From contig NZ_BAER01000017.1 of NCBI RefSeq assembly GCF_000315055.1, positions 248,001 through 312,000 of the forward strand: a stretch of DNA of 64,000 nt, in the 5' to 3' direction. Position numbers and translations under genes: made by a program. This document shows positions 43,637 through 53,147 of this stretch, one piece after another. The DNA is from Paraglaciecola polaris LMG 21857 (GTDB lineage Bacteria; Pseudomonadota; Gammaproteobacteria; Enterobacterales; Alteromonadaceae). The notes beneath the pieces were generated by a model. It was given only the letters and a program-made list of their open reading frames with translations. It did no database searches and had not been told where the DNA came from. The stretch's first letter is position 1. Every line of letters begins with the position of its first letter.

Positions 43637-44632
43637 TTAACTGCCCTTCTTAATACGATCAGCCAAATAACTCACCGCCACAGCAAAGTAGCTTGAGCGA
43701 TTCCAACCTAACAAAGTGTGAAAGTTATCATAGACCAAATAAATTCGACCTTTCTCGCCATCAGGCATAATTAACGAGGCTTTTATATCAACCGAGGGTA
43801 ACGGACTACCATCGTAACGCCGGACGCCCTGAGCCTGCCAGTCAGACAAGGAGCGCATTTTATTTTGCGCTAATCCAGCAAGGGAAAAGTCGAACCCTTT
43901 TTTGAGTTTCACTTGCCGTCCCCAGGTTGCCTTGTTATCCCAACCTTCACTCTTAAGGAAATTAGCAATTGAGGCAAATACATCGCTGGGGTTGCCCCAA
44001 ATGTCTTTTTTACCGTCGCCGTCAAAATCGTAGGCATAATGCAAAAAAGAAGTGGGCATAAACTGACTTTGACCCATCGCCCCAGCCCATGATCCTAAAA
44101 ACTCATCTTGGCTAATATGTTCTTGCTGCAAAATATCCAGGGCGGCATACAATTGCTTACGAAAAAAAGTTTCTCTGCGTCCTTCGTAAGCCATAGTGGC
44201 CAATGATGATATAACCGGATAATTGCCGGTGATCTTGCCAAAATTACTTTCATTTCCCCAAAGGGCGACAATATAACGTGCCTGCACCGCGAATTTATTT
44301 TCAATTTGAGCCAGTACTTCTTTGTGTTCTTGGTAAAGCGCGACCGCTTGTTGCACTTTCCAATCTGGCACTCGGGTGGCCAAATAAGTATCCAGCGTTA
44401 TTTTGCGTTCAGGTTGGTTTTTATCTGCCGTGACCACACGCTGACGAAAGGTTGCGCCACTAAATACCCGGTCAAGAAACGGCGTTGGGTAACCCTTTTC
44501 TAAGGCCTCTACCTTAAAATCGGTTACGTAGGCTTCGAAGCCAATTTGGCTTTTCTCTTGTTCGGCTAATACGGCGTGACTAAAGAGCAATGCATAACTT
44601 ATAAAGACGAAACGAACAGCAAAGCGAGACAT
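43637..44632 (-). CDS. MltB-type lytic murein transglycosylase
   Basis: A 331-residue exported enzyme. The signal peptide (about 1-22, ending SHAVLA) has no lipobox, so the protein is periplasmic, unlike lipoprotein MltB. The catalytic Glu lies in YIVALWGNESNFG (about 125-137), followed by SWAGAMGQSQFMPTSFLHYA and FDGDGKKDIWGN, a calcium-binding EF-like loop seen in MltB. It cleaves peptidoglycan glycan strands, leaving 1,6-anhydro-MurNAc ends. Of two adjacent ATGs (44635, 44632) the second is better spaced from AAGGAG. It sits between ycgL and the FAH-family gene. Confidence 0.92.
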   Translation of the reverse strand: MSRFAVRFVFISYALLFSHAVLAEQEKSQIGFEAYVTDFKVEALEKGYPTPFLDRVFSGATFRQRVVTADKNQPERKITLDTYLATRVPDWKVQQAVALYQEHKEVLAQIENKFAVQARYIVALWGNESNFGKITGNYPVISSLATMAYEGRRETFFRKQLYAALDILQQEHISQDEFLGSWAGAMGQSQFMPTSFLHYAYDFDGDGKKDIWGNPSDVFASIANFLKSEGWDNKATWGRQVKLKKGFDFSLAGLAQNKMRSLSDWQAQGVRRYDGSPLPSVDIKASLIMPDGEKGRIYLVYDNFHTLLGWNRSSYFAVAVSYLADRIKKGS

Positions 44633-44714
44633 CATATACTCCTTAAATACAATCAATAACTGACGAGTCTGAGCCAATAACAGCACATCACTAACCGCGT
44701 CCCACCCCAAAATA

Positions 44715-45002
44715 TTAAGACTTCGGGGGTTGCGCGGCTAAATGTTGTTTAAGTAAGTTCTCTTCAGGTGGCGGAAGTTGCAAGTAGAAACCATTTTTTG
44801 TTAGCTCGTCGCGAAGCGTTTGAATATCCACTTGTCCCAGGGCACGATCCTTTTTAATCGGCATAATCATAATAAAACGCGGCGCACCAAACATTTTCAT
44901 TAATGGTTCAGGCACACGCGAGAAATCGTCGCGTCCCGGCACATACAAGTAGGTATCCGCTTTTTTGCTACTTTTGTACACGGCACACAATAAATTAAGC
45001 AT
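44715..45002 (-). CDS. ycgL: YcgL domain protein
   Basis: A 95-residue protein starting MLNLLCAVYKSSKKADTYLY and containing YVPGRDDFSRVPEPLMKMFG, the conserved YcgL core (DUF709). YcgL proteins are small cytoplasmic alpha/beta proteins of unknown function. It overlaps the rnd gene by 8 bases, the linkage seen in many gammaproteobacteria, and may act with RNase D in RNA metabolism, though that is only inferred from linkage. Confidence 0.93.
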   Translation of the reverse strand: MLNLLCAVYKSSKKADTYLYVPGRDDFSRVPEPLMKMFGAPRFIMIMPIKKDRALGQVDIQTLRDELTKNGFYLQLPPPEENLLKQHLAAQPPKS

Positions 45003-46152
45003 GAGTTGGCTCTGGAATATTTAAGCCGTCGACCTGAGATAATTGTGCCCTCAGGTATTGTCCACGCCAACCTTCCAGTAGATCAGGTTGTAAACCTTGG
45101 GCTCTGGTATCATCGTCACGCAACCAACACCACTTAATCAATTGGTTGATTTGCTTCTTAGATCCAATCAATTCAACTGGTACAGCAATTTTTTCAGCAC
45201 TTTGCACACAGACCTGACGTACACCAGCTGCGACCTTTTTAAACCGAGGGAAATCGACTAGGCGCTCAACGGCTTGAGGATACTCACTTTCATCAACGCG
45301 GTGCGCAGCTTCAACGATATCGAGCATAGCTTGGCCATTGATACGAATTTCTTGAGGTGTCAGGCCAGCTATTTGGTGAAGGGCATTTCTACTGGTGGGT
45401 AGGTTTTTCGCCACCTCCAGCAAATTAGCCTCGCGCACCACGAAATTTAGCGCGAGATCACGTTGCTGGGCTTCTTTTGCCCGCCATGCAGTTAATTGCT
45501 GCAACACGTACAAAGATTTACCCGTTACATGCCAGTTATTTTTGATATTCAAATACAATAAGTCGTAGGGAATGTGACTTTGTTTTTTACGCACCAGATT
45601 GTCCATTTCAGCAAATACCCACGCTTGACGGTCCTGGGCGATGGTTTTGTCACGCAGGGCTGGATATAACTGAAACAAATACAACACATCGTAGGCGGCG
45701 TACTGACATTGCTCAGGCGACAAAGGTCTGGCCAACCAATCGGTGCGAGACTCACCTTTATCTACTTGCACACCCAGCATAGTCTCTACTAATTTGGCAT
45801 AACCCAATGACGGTCCCATACCTGTAATAGCAGCAGCAAATTGGCTATCAAAAATCGGACTCGGCACGATATTTAAGGCACAGATAAAGGTTTCGATATC
45901 CTCAGAGCATGAATGCAACACTTTAACAATATTGCCATCAGTCAAAATATCTTTAAGCGCACTAAAGTCGTTAATTTCCAGCGGATCTATGAGGGCAATT
46001 TGCAGGCCATCGTAAATTTGAATTAAGCCAAGTTGCGGGTATAAGGTGCGCGTGCGCACAAACTCAGTATCCACGGCAATCGCTTGGGCTTTTGCCAATT
46101 GAGCGCAGTAGGCGTTCAATGCTTCATCAGTGGTAATTGAAATATATTGCAC
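44995..46152 (-). CDS. rnd: RNase D, 3'-5' exoribonuclease
   Basis: A 385-residue DEDD exonuclease that trims tRNA and other small RNA 3' ends. Exo I is AVDTEFVRTRT (D28, E30), Exo II is in LHSCSEDIETF, and Exo III is in YAAYDVLYL. HRDC domains follow (about 205-290 and 300-365). The start is the GTG at 46152, giving MQYISITTDEALNAYC, which aligns with E. coli MNYQMITTDDAL; the GGAAAG upstream supports it. Upstream in-frame ATG at 46182 lies in the fadD terminator. It begins the operon with ycgL and downstream genes. Confidence 0.94.
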   Translation of the reverse strand: MQYISITTDEALNAYCAQLAKAQAIAVDTEFVRTRTLYPQLGLIQIYDGLQIALIDPLEINDFSALKDILTDGNIVKVLHSCSEDIETFICALNIVPSPIFDSQFAAAITGMGPSLGYAKLVETMLGVQVDKGESRTDWLARPLSPEQCQYAAYDVLYLFQLYPALRDKTIAQDRQAWVFAEMDNLVRKKQSHIPYDLLYLNIKNNWHVTGKSLYVLQQLTAWRAKEAQQRDLALNFVVREANLLEVAKNLPTSRNALHQIAGLTPQEIRINGQAMLDIVEAAHRVDESEYPQAVERLVDFPRFKKVAAGVRQVCVQSAEKIAVPVELIGSKKQINQLIKWCWLRDDDTRAQGLQPDLLEGWRGQYLRAQLSQVDGLNIPEPTHA

Positions 46153-46170
46153 GTCTTTCCATACACATAA

Positions 46171-46191
46171 AAAAGCCAGCAAAAAGCCGGC
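46171..46191 (-). terminator. Rho-independent terminator of fadD
   Basis: A stem GCCAGC / GCCGGC with a 5-base loop followed on the minus strand by TTTTTT. It lies between the fadD stop and the rnd start, so rnd has to be transcribed from its own promoter or by read-through. Confidence 0.82.
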
Positions 46192-46232
46192 GTTTATCTT
46201 TAAAACAATAACGAAAGCCTGTTAGGCAGCTA

Positions 46233-47891
46233 TTATTTCTCGTCGCGAAGTTCTCTACGCAGTATCTTACCAACATTCGATTTTGGAAGCTCGTCTCTAA
46301 ACTCAACTTTTTTCGGAACTTTATAACCGGTCAAATGTTTACGGCAGTGATCGATGACATCTTGTTCAGAAAGATTGTCATTGCGACGCACAGCAAATAA
46401 CTTAACGACCTCTCCAGATGCTTCATGGGGAATGCCTACAGCCGCTACTTCAACTATGTCCTCGTGCATGACTGCCACTTCTTCGATTTCGTTAGGAAAC
46501 ACATTGAAACCGGACACTAAAATCATATCCTTTTTACGGTCAACAATATAAAAATAGCCGTTTTCGTCGCAGCGAGCGATATCTCCAGTGGCAAGCCAAC
46601 CGTCTTTCATAATTTCTTCTGTGGCTTCAGGACGATTCAAGTAACCCAGCATGACTTGTGGCCCTTTGACCAACATTTCCCCTGGTTCACCTTCTTTCAC
46701 ATCGACACCATCGTCATCGACCAAACGTATATCAGTAGAGGGCAATGGCAAACCAATTGAACCATTGTATTGCTCTAGCTGTGGCGGGTTAACACTCACA
46801 ATTGGGCTACACTCGGTCAGACCATAACCTTCAAGCAGTACATGCCCAGTTAATTTGTACCAACGCTCTGCAACTGCACGCTGCACGGCCATGCCACCGC
46901 CAAGTGAGAACTTGACGTTAGAGAAATCAAGTTCAGTAAAACTAGGGGTGTTTAGCAGACCGTTGAACAGCGTATTCACCCCCGTTAACACGGTAAACGG
47001 ATACTTACCCAATTCAGATACAAACCCAGCCATATCTCTAGGGTTGGTGATCAATAAATTGGCACAACCTAATTTTAAGAACAACAGGCAGTTCGCCTGC
47101 AATGCAAAGATGTGGTAAAGCGGCAATGCCGTCACAACTAACTCTTTATTTGCCTCTGTCACTGTATTTAAAATAGCCGAGGCTTGCTCTAAATTAGCGA
47201 CCATATTTCTATGGGTTAGCATTGCACCTTTAGATACGCCGGTAGTACCGCCTGTGTATTGCAAAAAAGCGATATCATCGCCATTTATTTCTGGACGCAA
47301 GTAGGTTTGATTGGCACCTTGTTTCAAGGCATCCATGAATGGTATCGCCTTGGGTAATGAATAGCCTGGTACCATTTTTTTAACGTACTTGACCACAAAA
47401 TTAGTCAGCCATTTTTTCGGCACGCCCAACATATCGCCAATTCGCGTGAGTAACACGGTTTCAATCGATGTATCTTCAATCACTTCGCTCAAGGTGCAGG
47501 CAAAGTTCTCAACGATAATGATCGCTTTCGCATTCGAGTCATTAATTTGATGCTTCAATTCACGCGCTGTGTATTGCGGGTTCACGTTCACCACAACCAT
47601 GCCTGCACGTAAAATACCAAACAAGGCCACCGGATATTGCAGTAAGTTAGGCATCATGATGGCGACGGCATCGCCTTTTTTAAGGCCTGAGTTTTGCAAG
47701 TAGGCAGCGAAATGAGTGACGTGTTTTTCAAGCTCAGAAAAGGTAATCGACTTACCTAAATTGATATAACTGATGCTGTCTGCGTAGGTCTTAACAGACT
47801 GTTCAAAAATATCGACAACAGAAGAATAATTGTCAGGGTTAATCGTCTGTGGCACTCGAGAATCGTAACTTTTTAACCAAGATTTTTCCAC
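46233..47891 (-). CDS. fadD: FadD, long-chain acyl-CoA synthetase
   Basis: A 552-residue AMP-forming ligase close to E. coli FadD in length and sequence. AMP-binding motif [16 protein letters not shown] (about 207-222), the [16 protein letters not shown] segment, the hinge region with [15 protein letters not shown] and [22 protein letters not shown], and the C-terminal Lys in [13 protein letters not shown] are all present. It activates exogenous fatty acids to acyl-CoA, which is also the signal read by FadR encoded about 10 kb away. The GTG at 47891 follows GAGGAGG and gives [14 protein letters not shown]. Transcribed alone. Confidence 0.96.
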   Translation of the reverse strand: MEKSWLKSYDSRVPQTINPDNYSSVVDIFEQSVKTYADSISYINLGKSITFSELEKHVTHFAAYLQNSGLKKGDAVAIMMPNLLQYPVALFGILRAGMVVVNVNPQYTARELKHQINDSNAKAIIIVENFACTLSEVIEDTSIETVLLTRIGDMLGVPKKWLTNFVVKYVKKMVPGYSLPKAIPFMDALKQGANQTYLRPEINGDDIAFLQYTGGTTGVSKGAMLTHRNMVANLEQASAILNTVTEANKELVVTALPLYHIFALQANCLLFLKLGCANLLITNPRDMAGFVSELGKYPFTVLTGVNTLFNGLLNTPSFTELDFSNVKFSLGGGMAVQRAVAERWYKLTGHVLLEGYGLTECSPIVSVNPPQLEQYNGSIGLPLPSTDIRLVDDDGVDVKEGEPGEMLVKGPQVMLGYLNRPEATEEIMKDGWLATGDIARCDENGYFYIVDRKKDMILVSGFNVFPNEIEEVAVMHEDIVEVAAVGIPHEASGEVVKLFAVRRNDNLSEQDVIDHCRKHLTGYKVPKKVEFRDELPKSNVGKILRRELRDEK

Positions 47892-48044
47892 TTTGCCTCC
47901 TCGGCGCAACCTCGACCACAGGAAAACGCAGAGTGCGTAATGGCCGACGGTAATTATACTACTTAACGCCGCGCATAATACCCAAAGCTAGTGGAAAGAT
48001 AAACGAAGATCCCTACATGAAATTAACATTTTGCCTATAAATAG

Positions 48045-48887
48045 TTAATTTTCGTGTAAAAAACGCAAAACATGAGCGGAAACTGCTTGGGGATTATCTA
48101 AATGCGGGTGATGGGAGCCTGGGGATTTGACCAATTCCCCGTCACTGAGCCAACTTTGTCGTATTTCACCGTTTTTCTTCATCATATCGTAACCGTTGTC
48201 TGCAATAATGATAAAGGTCGGACAAGTTATAGCATTCAAAAATCCTTTTGCCTGAGACTCCGTCATGCGCAAAGATGAAAATGTGCGCAATCGTCGATCA
48301 GTGGTAAATTGCAGTTCACCGTCAACCTCCTGTAAATTACGCTCCACCAGCAAGCTTGCACACGCCTCAGAAAAGCCTCCTGCAATTGCTCTGGCACGAA
48401 TAACGCTCTGTCTATTACTCGGATGCTTACCCTGCCCAGCAGCACTTTGTAGACGACTTTGAATAGACTCCCGCAATTGCTTTGGGCTGCTTTCACTGTC
48501 CTTGGTGACCGGGCCTAATGATTCAATTGTTATATATTTACTGACTTTTTCAGGAAAACAACTGACATACATAGAGCCGATAATGCCGCCCATAGAGTGA
48601 CCTAATAAAATAAAACTGGGCCAGCTTTGAGACTCGATTAGTTCATGTAGGTCATACACGAAGTCAACCAAATGGTAATGGGCATCTTTACTCCTGTGAT
48701 CAGACTTACCATGACCTGCAAGATCGAGGGCAACAATGTAATAATCGTTCAAATATTGCGCAAGCGGGATAAAGGTCGCAGCATTGTCTAGCCAACCATG
48801 TAACGCGACCATTAGCGGTTTATTTGGATCGCCAAATGCAAGGCCCCTAATGGTGATATGACGTAACGGAAATTCAACTTCTTGCAT
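48045..48887 (-). CDS. Alpha/beta-hydrolase fold protein
   Basis: A 280-residue hydrolase. The oxyanion segment MVALHGWLDNAATF is at about 27-40; the nucleophile elbow is LGHSMGGII (Ser about 96), and the acid (ADNGYDMM) and His (GSHHPHLDNP, about 258) follow. It resembles esterases and epoxide- or acyl-hydrolases of family V. It lies between fadD and the Slp lipoprotein gene on the same strand with terminators on either side. An ester- or lipid-related role is plausible because of fadD, but the substrate is unknown. Confidence 0.88.
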   Translation of the reverse strand: MQEVEFPLRHITIRGLAFGDPNKPLMVALHGWLDNAATFIPLAQYLNDYYIVALDLAGHGKSDHRSKDAHYHLVDFVYDLHELIESQSWPSFILLGHSMGGIIGSMYVSCFPEKVSKYITIESLGPVTKDSESSPKQLRESIQSRLQSAAGQGKHPSNRQSVIRARAIAGGFSEACASLLVERNLQEVDGELQFTTDRRLRTFSSLRMTESQAKGFLNAITCPTFIIIADNGYDMMKKNGEIRQSWLSDGELVKSPGSHHPHLDNPQAVSAHVLRFLHEN

Positions 48888-48901
48888 AATTCATCCATAA
48901 A

Positions 48902-48950
48902 AAAACGGCTATCAGAAATACCCTGTTAGGTATGACGTGAGTAGCCGTTT
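48902..48950 (-). terminator. Nested hairpin terminator after the Slp gene
   Basis: An outer 9-bp stem (AAACGGCTA 48903-48911 / TAGCCGTTT 48942-48950) encloses a smaller hairpin (ATACC / GGTAT). On the minus strand seven T follow. A separate GC-rich hairpin (about 48956-48978) lies just upstream. Confidence 0.78.
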
Positions 48951-48987
48951 AAACAACCTGCCTTACGCGAAAGCAGGTAGTGCTAAA

Positions 48988-49581
48988 CTAATTGCTTTTG
49001 CTGGCAGCCGGTTTCGATCTTGCTGGGCTACTTCTAGTGTGATGCGTGCTACGTAATATGACCCGATTATGAAACGGGCGATTATACCAACCGTATCGCC
49101 AGTAATCATACGGCCAAACGTTGATCATATTCACATCAACTTGCTGAATCTCTTTCCATAAGTAATAGCCAGTGGACTCAAGAGTAGGAAACACATATTC
49201 ATGTTCGCCGACCATGCCTTTTTCTAAGCGCACGAAGTCACCGGTAAAGGTCATAGTACGGCCTTGTTTGTAGACCATAGGATCTAAAAAGCCTTTCACA
49301 TAAACACGAAAACGCCCCATGCTTTCGTCACCTTGTAACGGACGACCATAACTACGCAATGGGTAATAGACCATTTCGATAAGCGTATCATCAGGTTTAT
49401 TTTCTATTCGGGCTATGATGCCACCCCAGCGGGCTTTTTGTCCTAATACCTGCTCGGATTTTGCAGCGGCGTCTTGATAGGTTATCAAGTTACTGTTATC
49501 TGGTAATTGAATCGGCTCTGGAAGGGTTGAACACCCTGCTAACCAAAGCGTAACCAGTAGGAAGCTCAATTTAGAATACAT
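48988..49581 (-). CDS. yeaY: Slp-family outer-membrane lipoprotein (YeaY-like)
   Basis: A 197-residue lipoprotein with lipobox LAGC (Cys about 17). The body contains AKSEQVLGQKARWGGIIARI, EMVYYPLRSYGRP and ESMGRFRVYVKGFLDP, the Slp core domain. After residue 150 an aromatic run (WPYDYWRYGWYNRPF) and a basic Ser/Ala tail (about 180-197) extend it. Slp relatives are outer-membrane lipoproteins produced at starvation or under acid and envelope stress. It lies near fadD, tsaB and yoaA, the same neighbourhood as E. coli yeaY, which supports the name. Confidence 0.9.
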   Translation of the reverse strand: MYSKLSFLLVTLWLAGCSTLPEPIQLPDNSNLITYQDAAAKSEQVLGQKARWGGIIARIENKPDDTLIEMVYYPLRSYGRPLQGDESMGRFRVYVKGFLDPMVYKQGRTMTFTGDFVRLEKGMVGEHEYVFPTLESTGYYLWKEIQQVDVNMINVWPYDYWRYGWYNRPFHNRVILRSTHHTRSSPARSKPAASKSN

Positions 49582-49692
49582 AACTACCTCGAAAAAAATA
49601 CAACATTGAAATCACGATACTACAGATCATGCTAGATATTAACTTAACATTTTATGAATGGCTTGTATCAAAACGTAACCGCCGTGTTTGGA

Positions 49693-50004
49693 TCACGCGA
49701 AGGTATCAACACCGAGCAGTTGCTGGATCTCACTGCGCCGCTCTTCTCGAGAGACGCTTTGATATGTATCAATGGCGCTTTGTGAACTAAACGTAGACGT
49801 GTCATCCGAGCGTGTGGTTTGCCGAAAGGAGTCTGCCTGACCAAATGCTTCCACTGAGCCTTGGCGAATAATATCCTGCACATCCTTGGCGCCACCAAGA
49901 GCCGATGCCACATCTGAATTGGCATTCTCTTGTTGTTTATTACGCTTAATCGCTTTGTCGTTTAACGGACTTTGTAAAGCGCTTACGGACGACTCGACTC
50001 TCAC
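49693..50004 (-). CDS. Conserved-looking small protein of unknown function
   Basis: A 103-residue protein starting at a GTG (50004) with GGGAG upstream. It is hydrophilic, Ser/Gln/Arg/Asp-rich and probably mostly disordered, with a helical end containing SREERRSEIQQLLGVDTF. There is no signal, membrane or known domain. It lies between tsaB and the Slp gene on the same strand, 78 bases after tsaB. Its plausible start, and its good codon use compared with the alternate frame, favour a real gene. No function can be suggested. Confidence 0.65.
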   Translation of the reverse strand: MRVESSVSALQSPLNDKAIKRNKQQENANSDVASALGGAKDVQDIIRQGSVEAFGQADSFRQTTRSDDTSTFSSQSAIDTYQSVSREERRSEIQQLLGVDTFA

Positions 50005-50082
50005 AGGTACTCCCAGCAACCAATAGTTAAATACTTATCTTGTTACTTATAGCACAGGTTTACGCCAATTTGCTATTAGCCG

Positions 50083-50790
50083 TTATTCTCTCCCTGGGAG
50101 TTTTTTCCAGGTGACTTTGTCACGCAGATACACGGGCTCTATCTGTTCCACCTCTTTTGCATGGCCTTGTTGTACGCCAGCTTCAACCAATGCCAACATA
50201 TACTGTGCAGCGGGATAAAGTATATCGGTCAAGATGACAGGTTTGCTCTTGGCATTAAGTGGAGTAAGTAATGCCTCATATGCAGCCCAACCGGTACCCA
50301 CTCCGTGAATCAAGTGGTCGCTTTGGTTTTTAAGGAGTATTTCAGCGGCGACTTCTGGCGGTAAAACCCGCTCCTCATCAACTAAAGTGGCCAGACCGTC
50401 GGTTGCTTGATAACGAGCGAAATACACCTCGCCCATACGCGCATCAATCGCACAATACACCTCGCTAGCTTGGTGCTTATCTAGCGCTTGTTGGGCCATT
50501 GCCGCCATGGTTGAGACACCGACTACGTGTAACCCTGTGCCTAAGGCAAGGCCTTGCAATATCCCAGTGGCGATGCGCACGCCAGTAAAACTGCCTGGCC
50601 CGCGACCAAACCCAAGATAATCAAGTTGGGCCAAAGTAACGCCAGCGTCTTTAAGCACGCCATCAATCATAGGTAATATGCGTTGACTATGCTGCTGAGG
50701 GCAAATTTCAAATTGTTGATAACGCTGGCCATTTACCTGTAATGCAACAGAACATGCTTCTGTTGCGGTATCAATGATCAAAAGATTCAC
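50083..50790 (-). CDS. tsaB: TsaB, tRNA t6A synthesis factor
   Basis: A 235-residue protein of the TsaB/YeaZ family. The ASKHA-type start MNLLIIDTATEACSVAL and the segment LDYLGFGRGPGSFTGVRIATGILQGLALG are diagnostic. TsaB pairs with TsaD and TsaE to attach threonylcarbamoyl to A37 of ANN-decoding tRNAs. It is probably essential. Its start overlaps the yoaA stop by 4 bases (ATGA), indicating coupled translation, and this pairing is conserved in gammaproteobacteria. Confidence 0.95.
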   Translation of the reverse strand: MNLLIIDTATEACSVALQVNGQRYQQFEICPQQHSQRILPMIDGVLKDAGVTLAQLDYLGFGRGPGSFTGVRIATGILQGLALGTGLHVVGVSTMAAMAQQALDKHQASEVYCAIDARMGEVYFARYQATDGLATLVDEERVLPPEVAAEILLKNQSDHLIHGVGTGWAAYEALLTPLNAKSKPVILTDILYPAAQYMLALVEAGVQQGHAKEVEQIEPVYLRDKVTWKKLPGRE

Positions 50791-52901
50791 TGTATTTCCT
50801 TCTTTAACATGTCACGGGTATCCAGGGCATTTTGCCCATTTGAGTGTTGTTCTGGTGTCCCTTGGTCCGAAGCAATCAGACTATCTTGATTTACATCTTG
50901 TTGCGCTAATGCTTGGGCTGCTTTATTCGTTACTTCTTTAGCAGCAATCTTAGCGGCTTGCTGGGACTTTTTGCTTAGCTGGGCGTCGTGATGGATTTCT
51001 TCAAGAAAAGCCAGTGCATTGGGCAAATGTCGGGTACGACGCATGTTCGGCAGACTGCGCAAAAATGTTTTTGCATAATCTTTGGTGACCAGTCGATTAT
51101 CACAGATCACCAGCACCCCTCGGTCGGTTTCGTCACGGATTAATCGCCCTGCCCCTTGCTTAAGAGCAATAGCCGCTTGGGGAATTTGCAGTTGACCAAA
51201 CGGATTACCGCCAGCTTTACGACAATCCTCTATTCTAGCTTGTAACAAGGGGTCATCCGGTGACGCAAACGGTAACTTATCAATAAGCACACAGGTTAAA
51301 TCATTACCCCGTACGTCAACGCCTTCCCAAAAAGCACCGGTTCCCAATAAGACCGCGTTGTCGCTATTCACGTAAGACTCCAACAACGCCCGCTTAGTGG
51401 TTGTACCTTGGACTAATATGGGGTTTTCTACTTTGTCTTCGAGCATGGCTGCAATCGCCCGCAACGTGGCATGACTGGTAAATAACAAAAAGCAGCGTCC
51501 GCCGCTGGCAGCGATCAATTTTAGCGAGATATCCAGTAAGGTCTGGCGCATTTCTCTGGCATTGGGCTCAGGTAAAAAACGCGGCACGCAGAGCATTGCC
51601 TGCTTTTGATAGTCAAAGGGGCTATCTAATGCCAATGTCTTAGCTTGCTGCAAGCCCATTTGACGTTGGAAATGCTCAAAACCATCTCCGACCATCAAGG
51701 TCGCCGATGTGAAAATCCACGTGCGCTCAGGAGACGATACCATTTTCGAAAATTTCGCCGCAATACTTAAGGGGGTTAAATGCAAGACGATGTGACGCAA
51801 AGTGGTTTCATACCAAAGACTGACCCCTTTTTGGCCTGCGTCCGTTAGCCGCGCGAGCTTTGCTCGGGCATCACTGACCCGCTCAAATATACTGTCTAAA
51901 TCTTTGTCTCGACTTAAATGCAGCTTAATTACTTCGTACAGGATATTTAATGCGTCGTTCAGTTTACTGATTTGGGTTTGCACCTCATCACGAGTCAACA
52001 TTTCCCGCCAGTTGCCTTTTTGCGCTTGCTCAGGAAATAACAAACGCAGATCCGCAGAGATCATCTTGCATTTTTCACCTGCCGTATGCAGCTGCTTGGC
52101 ATCTTTGAGCGAGGTGCGATACACCAATTCAAGATCGCGACTTAAATCATGTAATTGTCTGCTGGATAACGACTCACCAAAATACTCACTGGCGATATCA
52201 GGGATTTGATGGGCTTCATCAAAAATTACCACGTCAGCCTCAGGAATAAGTTCACCGAATCCTGTGTCTTTGAGTGCCATGTCAGCAAAGAACAGATGGT
52301 GATTCACCACCACTAAATCCGCATCTAACGCTTTTCGCCGTGCTTTGATCATGTAGCAGTCTTCATAATCAGGGCAGTCTTTACCTAAGCAATTGTCCAT
52401 GGTTGATGTGACAAAGGGTAAAACTTTGGCATCTTCGGCAAGGCTTTTCATTTCGCCCATATCACCGCTTTTAGTCGATGTTGCCCAGCGTCTTACATCC
52501 GACAGTTCTACCATAGTCGTGCGATCAAGTAAGGTGCTACTGCCACCATGTTGGCGTAGACGATGCAAACATAGGTAGTTTGAACGGCCCTTGAGCAAAG
52601 CAATTTTACCGTTTACCCCAATGGCTTTTTTGATTAGCGGTAAATCTCTGTGGAAGAGCTGCTCTTGCAGGTTTTTTGTGCCGGTAGAAACAATGGTTTT
52701 CTTTTTTGCTTGCAGCGCAGGAGCGAGATATGCAAAGGTTTTACCTGTGCCGGTTCCTGCTTCAACAATCAATGCAGACTTGTGCTCTATGGCTTCTTCT
52801 ACGGCATTGGCCATGTCAGTTTGCGCCTGACGCACTGTGAATCCGGAGATCGCTTGAGATAAAATGCCATCGGCGGCAAACAGCTTAGAAGACTTTGACA
52901 T
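50787..52901 (-). CDS. yoaA: YoaA, DinG-family ATP-dependent DNA helicase
   Basis: A 704-residue XPD/DinG-like superfamily 2 helicase. Motif I is VEAGTGTGKTFAY (about 47-59). The iron-sulphur cysteines include CLHRLRQ, NCLGKDCPDYEDCYM. Motif II is VVIFDEAHQIPD. Later motifs include LLGTGAFWEGVDVRGN and QGAGRLIRDETDRGVLV. It unwinds DNA 5' to 3'; E. coli YoaA acts with the HolC (chi) subunit at stalled forks. The C-terminus (about 640-704) is a Gln/Ala/Lys-rich extension beyond the usual family length. It is encoded upstream of tsaB, overlapping by 4 bases. Confidence 0.94.
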   Translation of the reverse strand: MSKSSKLFAADGILSQAISGFTVRQAQTDMANAVEEAIEHKSALIVEAGTGTGKTFAYLAPALQAKKKTIVSTGTKNLQEQLFHRDLPLIKKAIGVNGKIALLKGRSNYLCLHRLRQHGGSSTLLDRTTMVELSDVRRWATSTKSGDMGEMKSLAEDAKVLPFVTSTMDNCLGKDCPDYEDCYMIKARRKALDADLVVVNHHLFFADMALKDTGFGELIPEADVVIFDEAHQIPDIASEYFGESLSSRQLHDLSRDLELVYRTSLKDAKQLHTAGEKCKMISADLRLLFPEQAQKGNWREMLTRDEVQTQISKLNDALNILYEVIKLHLSRDKDLDSIFERVSDARAKLARLTDAGQKGVSLWYETTLRHIVLHLTPLSIAAKFSKMVSSPERTWIFTSATLMVGDGFEHFQRQMGLQQAKTLALDSPFDYQKQAMLCVPRFLPEPNAREMRQTLLDISLKLIAASGGRCFLLFTSHATLRAIAAMLEDKVENPILVQGTTTKRALLESYVNSDNAVLLGTGAFWEGVDVRGNDLTCVLIDKLPFASPDDPLLQARIEDCRKAGGNPFGQLQIPQAAIALKQGAGRLIRDETDRGVLVICDNRLVTKDYAKTFLRSLPNMRRTRHLPNALAFLEEIHHDAQLSKKSQQAAKIAAKEVTNKAAQALAQQDVNQDSLIASDQGTPEQHSNGQNALDTRDMLKKEIQ

Positions 52902-53107
52902 AACGCGCGGTGCAAGTGCCTTGAAATAAAAAGAGAGGGATTATGCCAAACTATGGGCCGATTTTCAGAGATTAATCATCCTTAAGCCGATAAATTATCC
53001 TTGTTTTTACAAAGCCCTTTTAAACACGATGAAAAGTGAGCAATACGATGGTGCTGATACCGCTTAACCAATTCAATTAAAATACGATAGCAGTCGCGCT
53101 TTGACAA

Positions 53108-53135
53108 AATAAGGGCGGTGATTAACGCCCTTATT
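53108..53135 (-). terminator. Rho-independent terminator-like hairpin
   Basis: A 10-bp stem (AATAAGGGCG / CGCCCTTATT) with an 8-base loop, followed on the minus strand by TTGTC-type T-rich sequence. It lies 13 bases past the stop of the gene at 53148-54131. Confidence 0.75.
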
Positions 53136-53147
53136 ATCATTACGTCA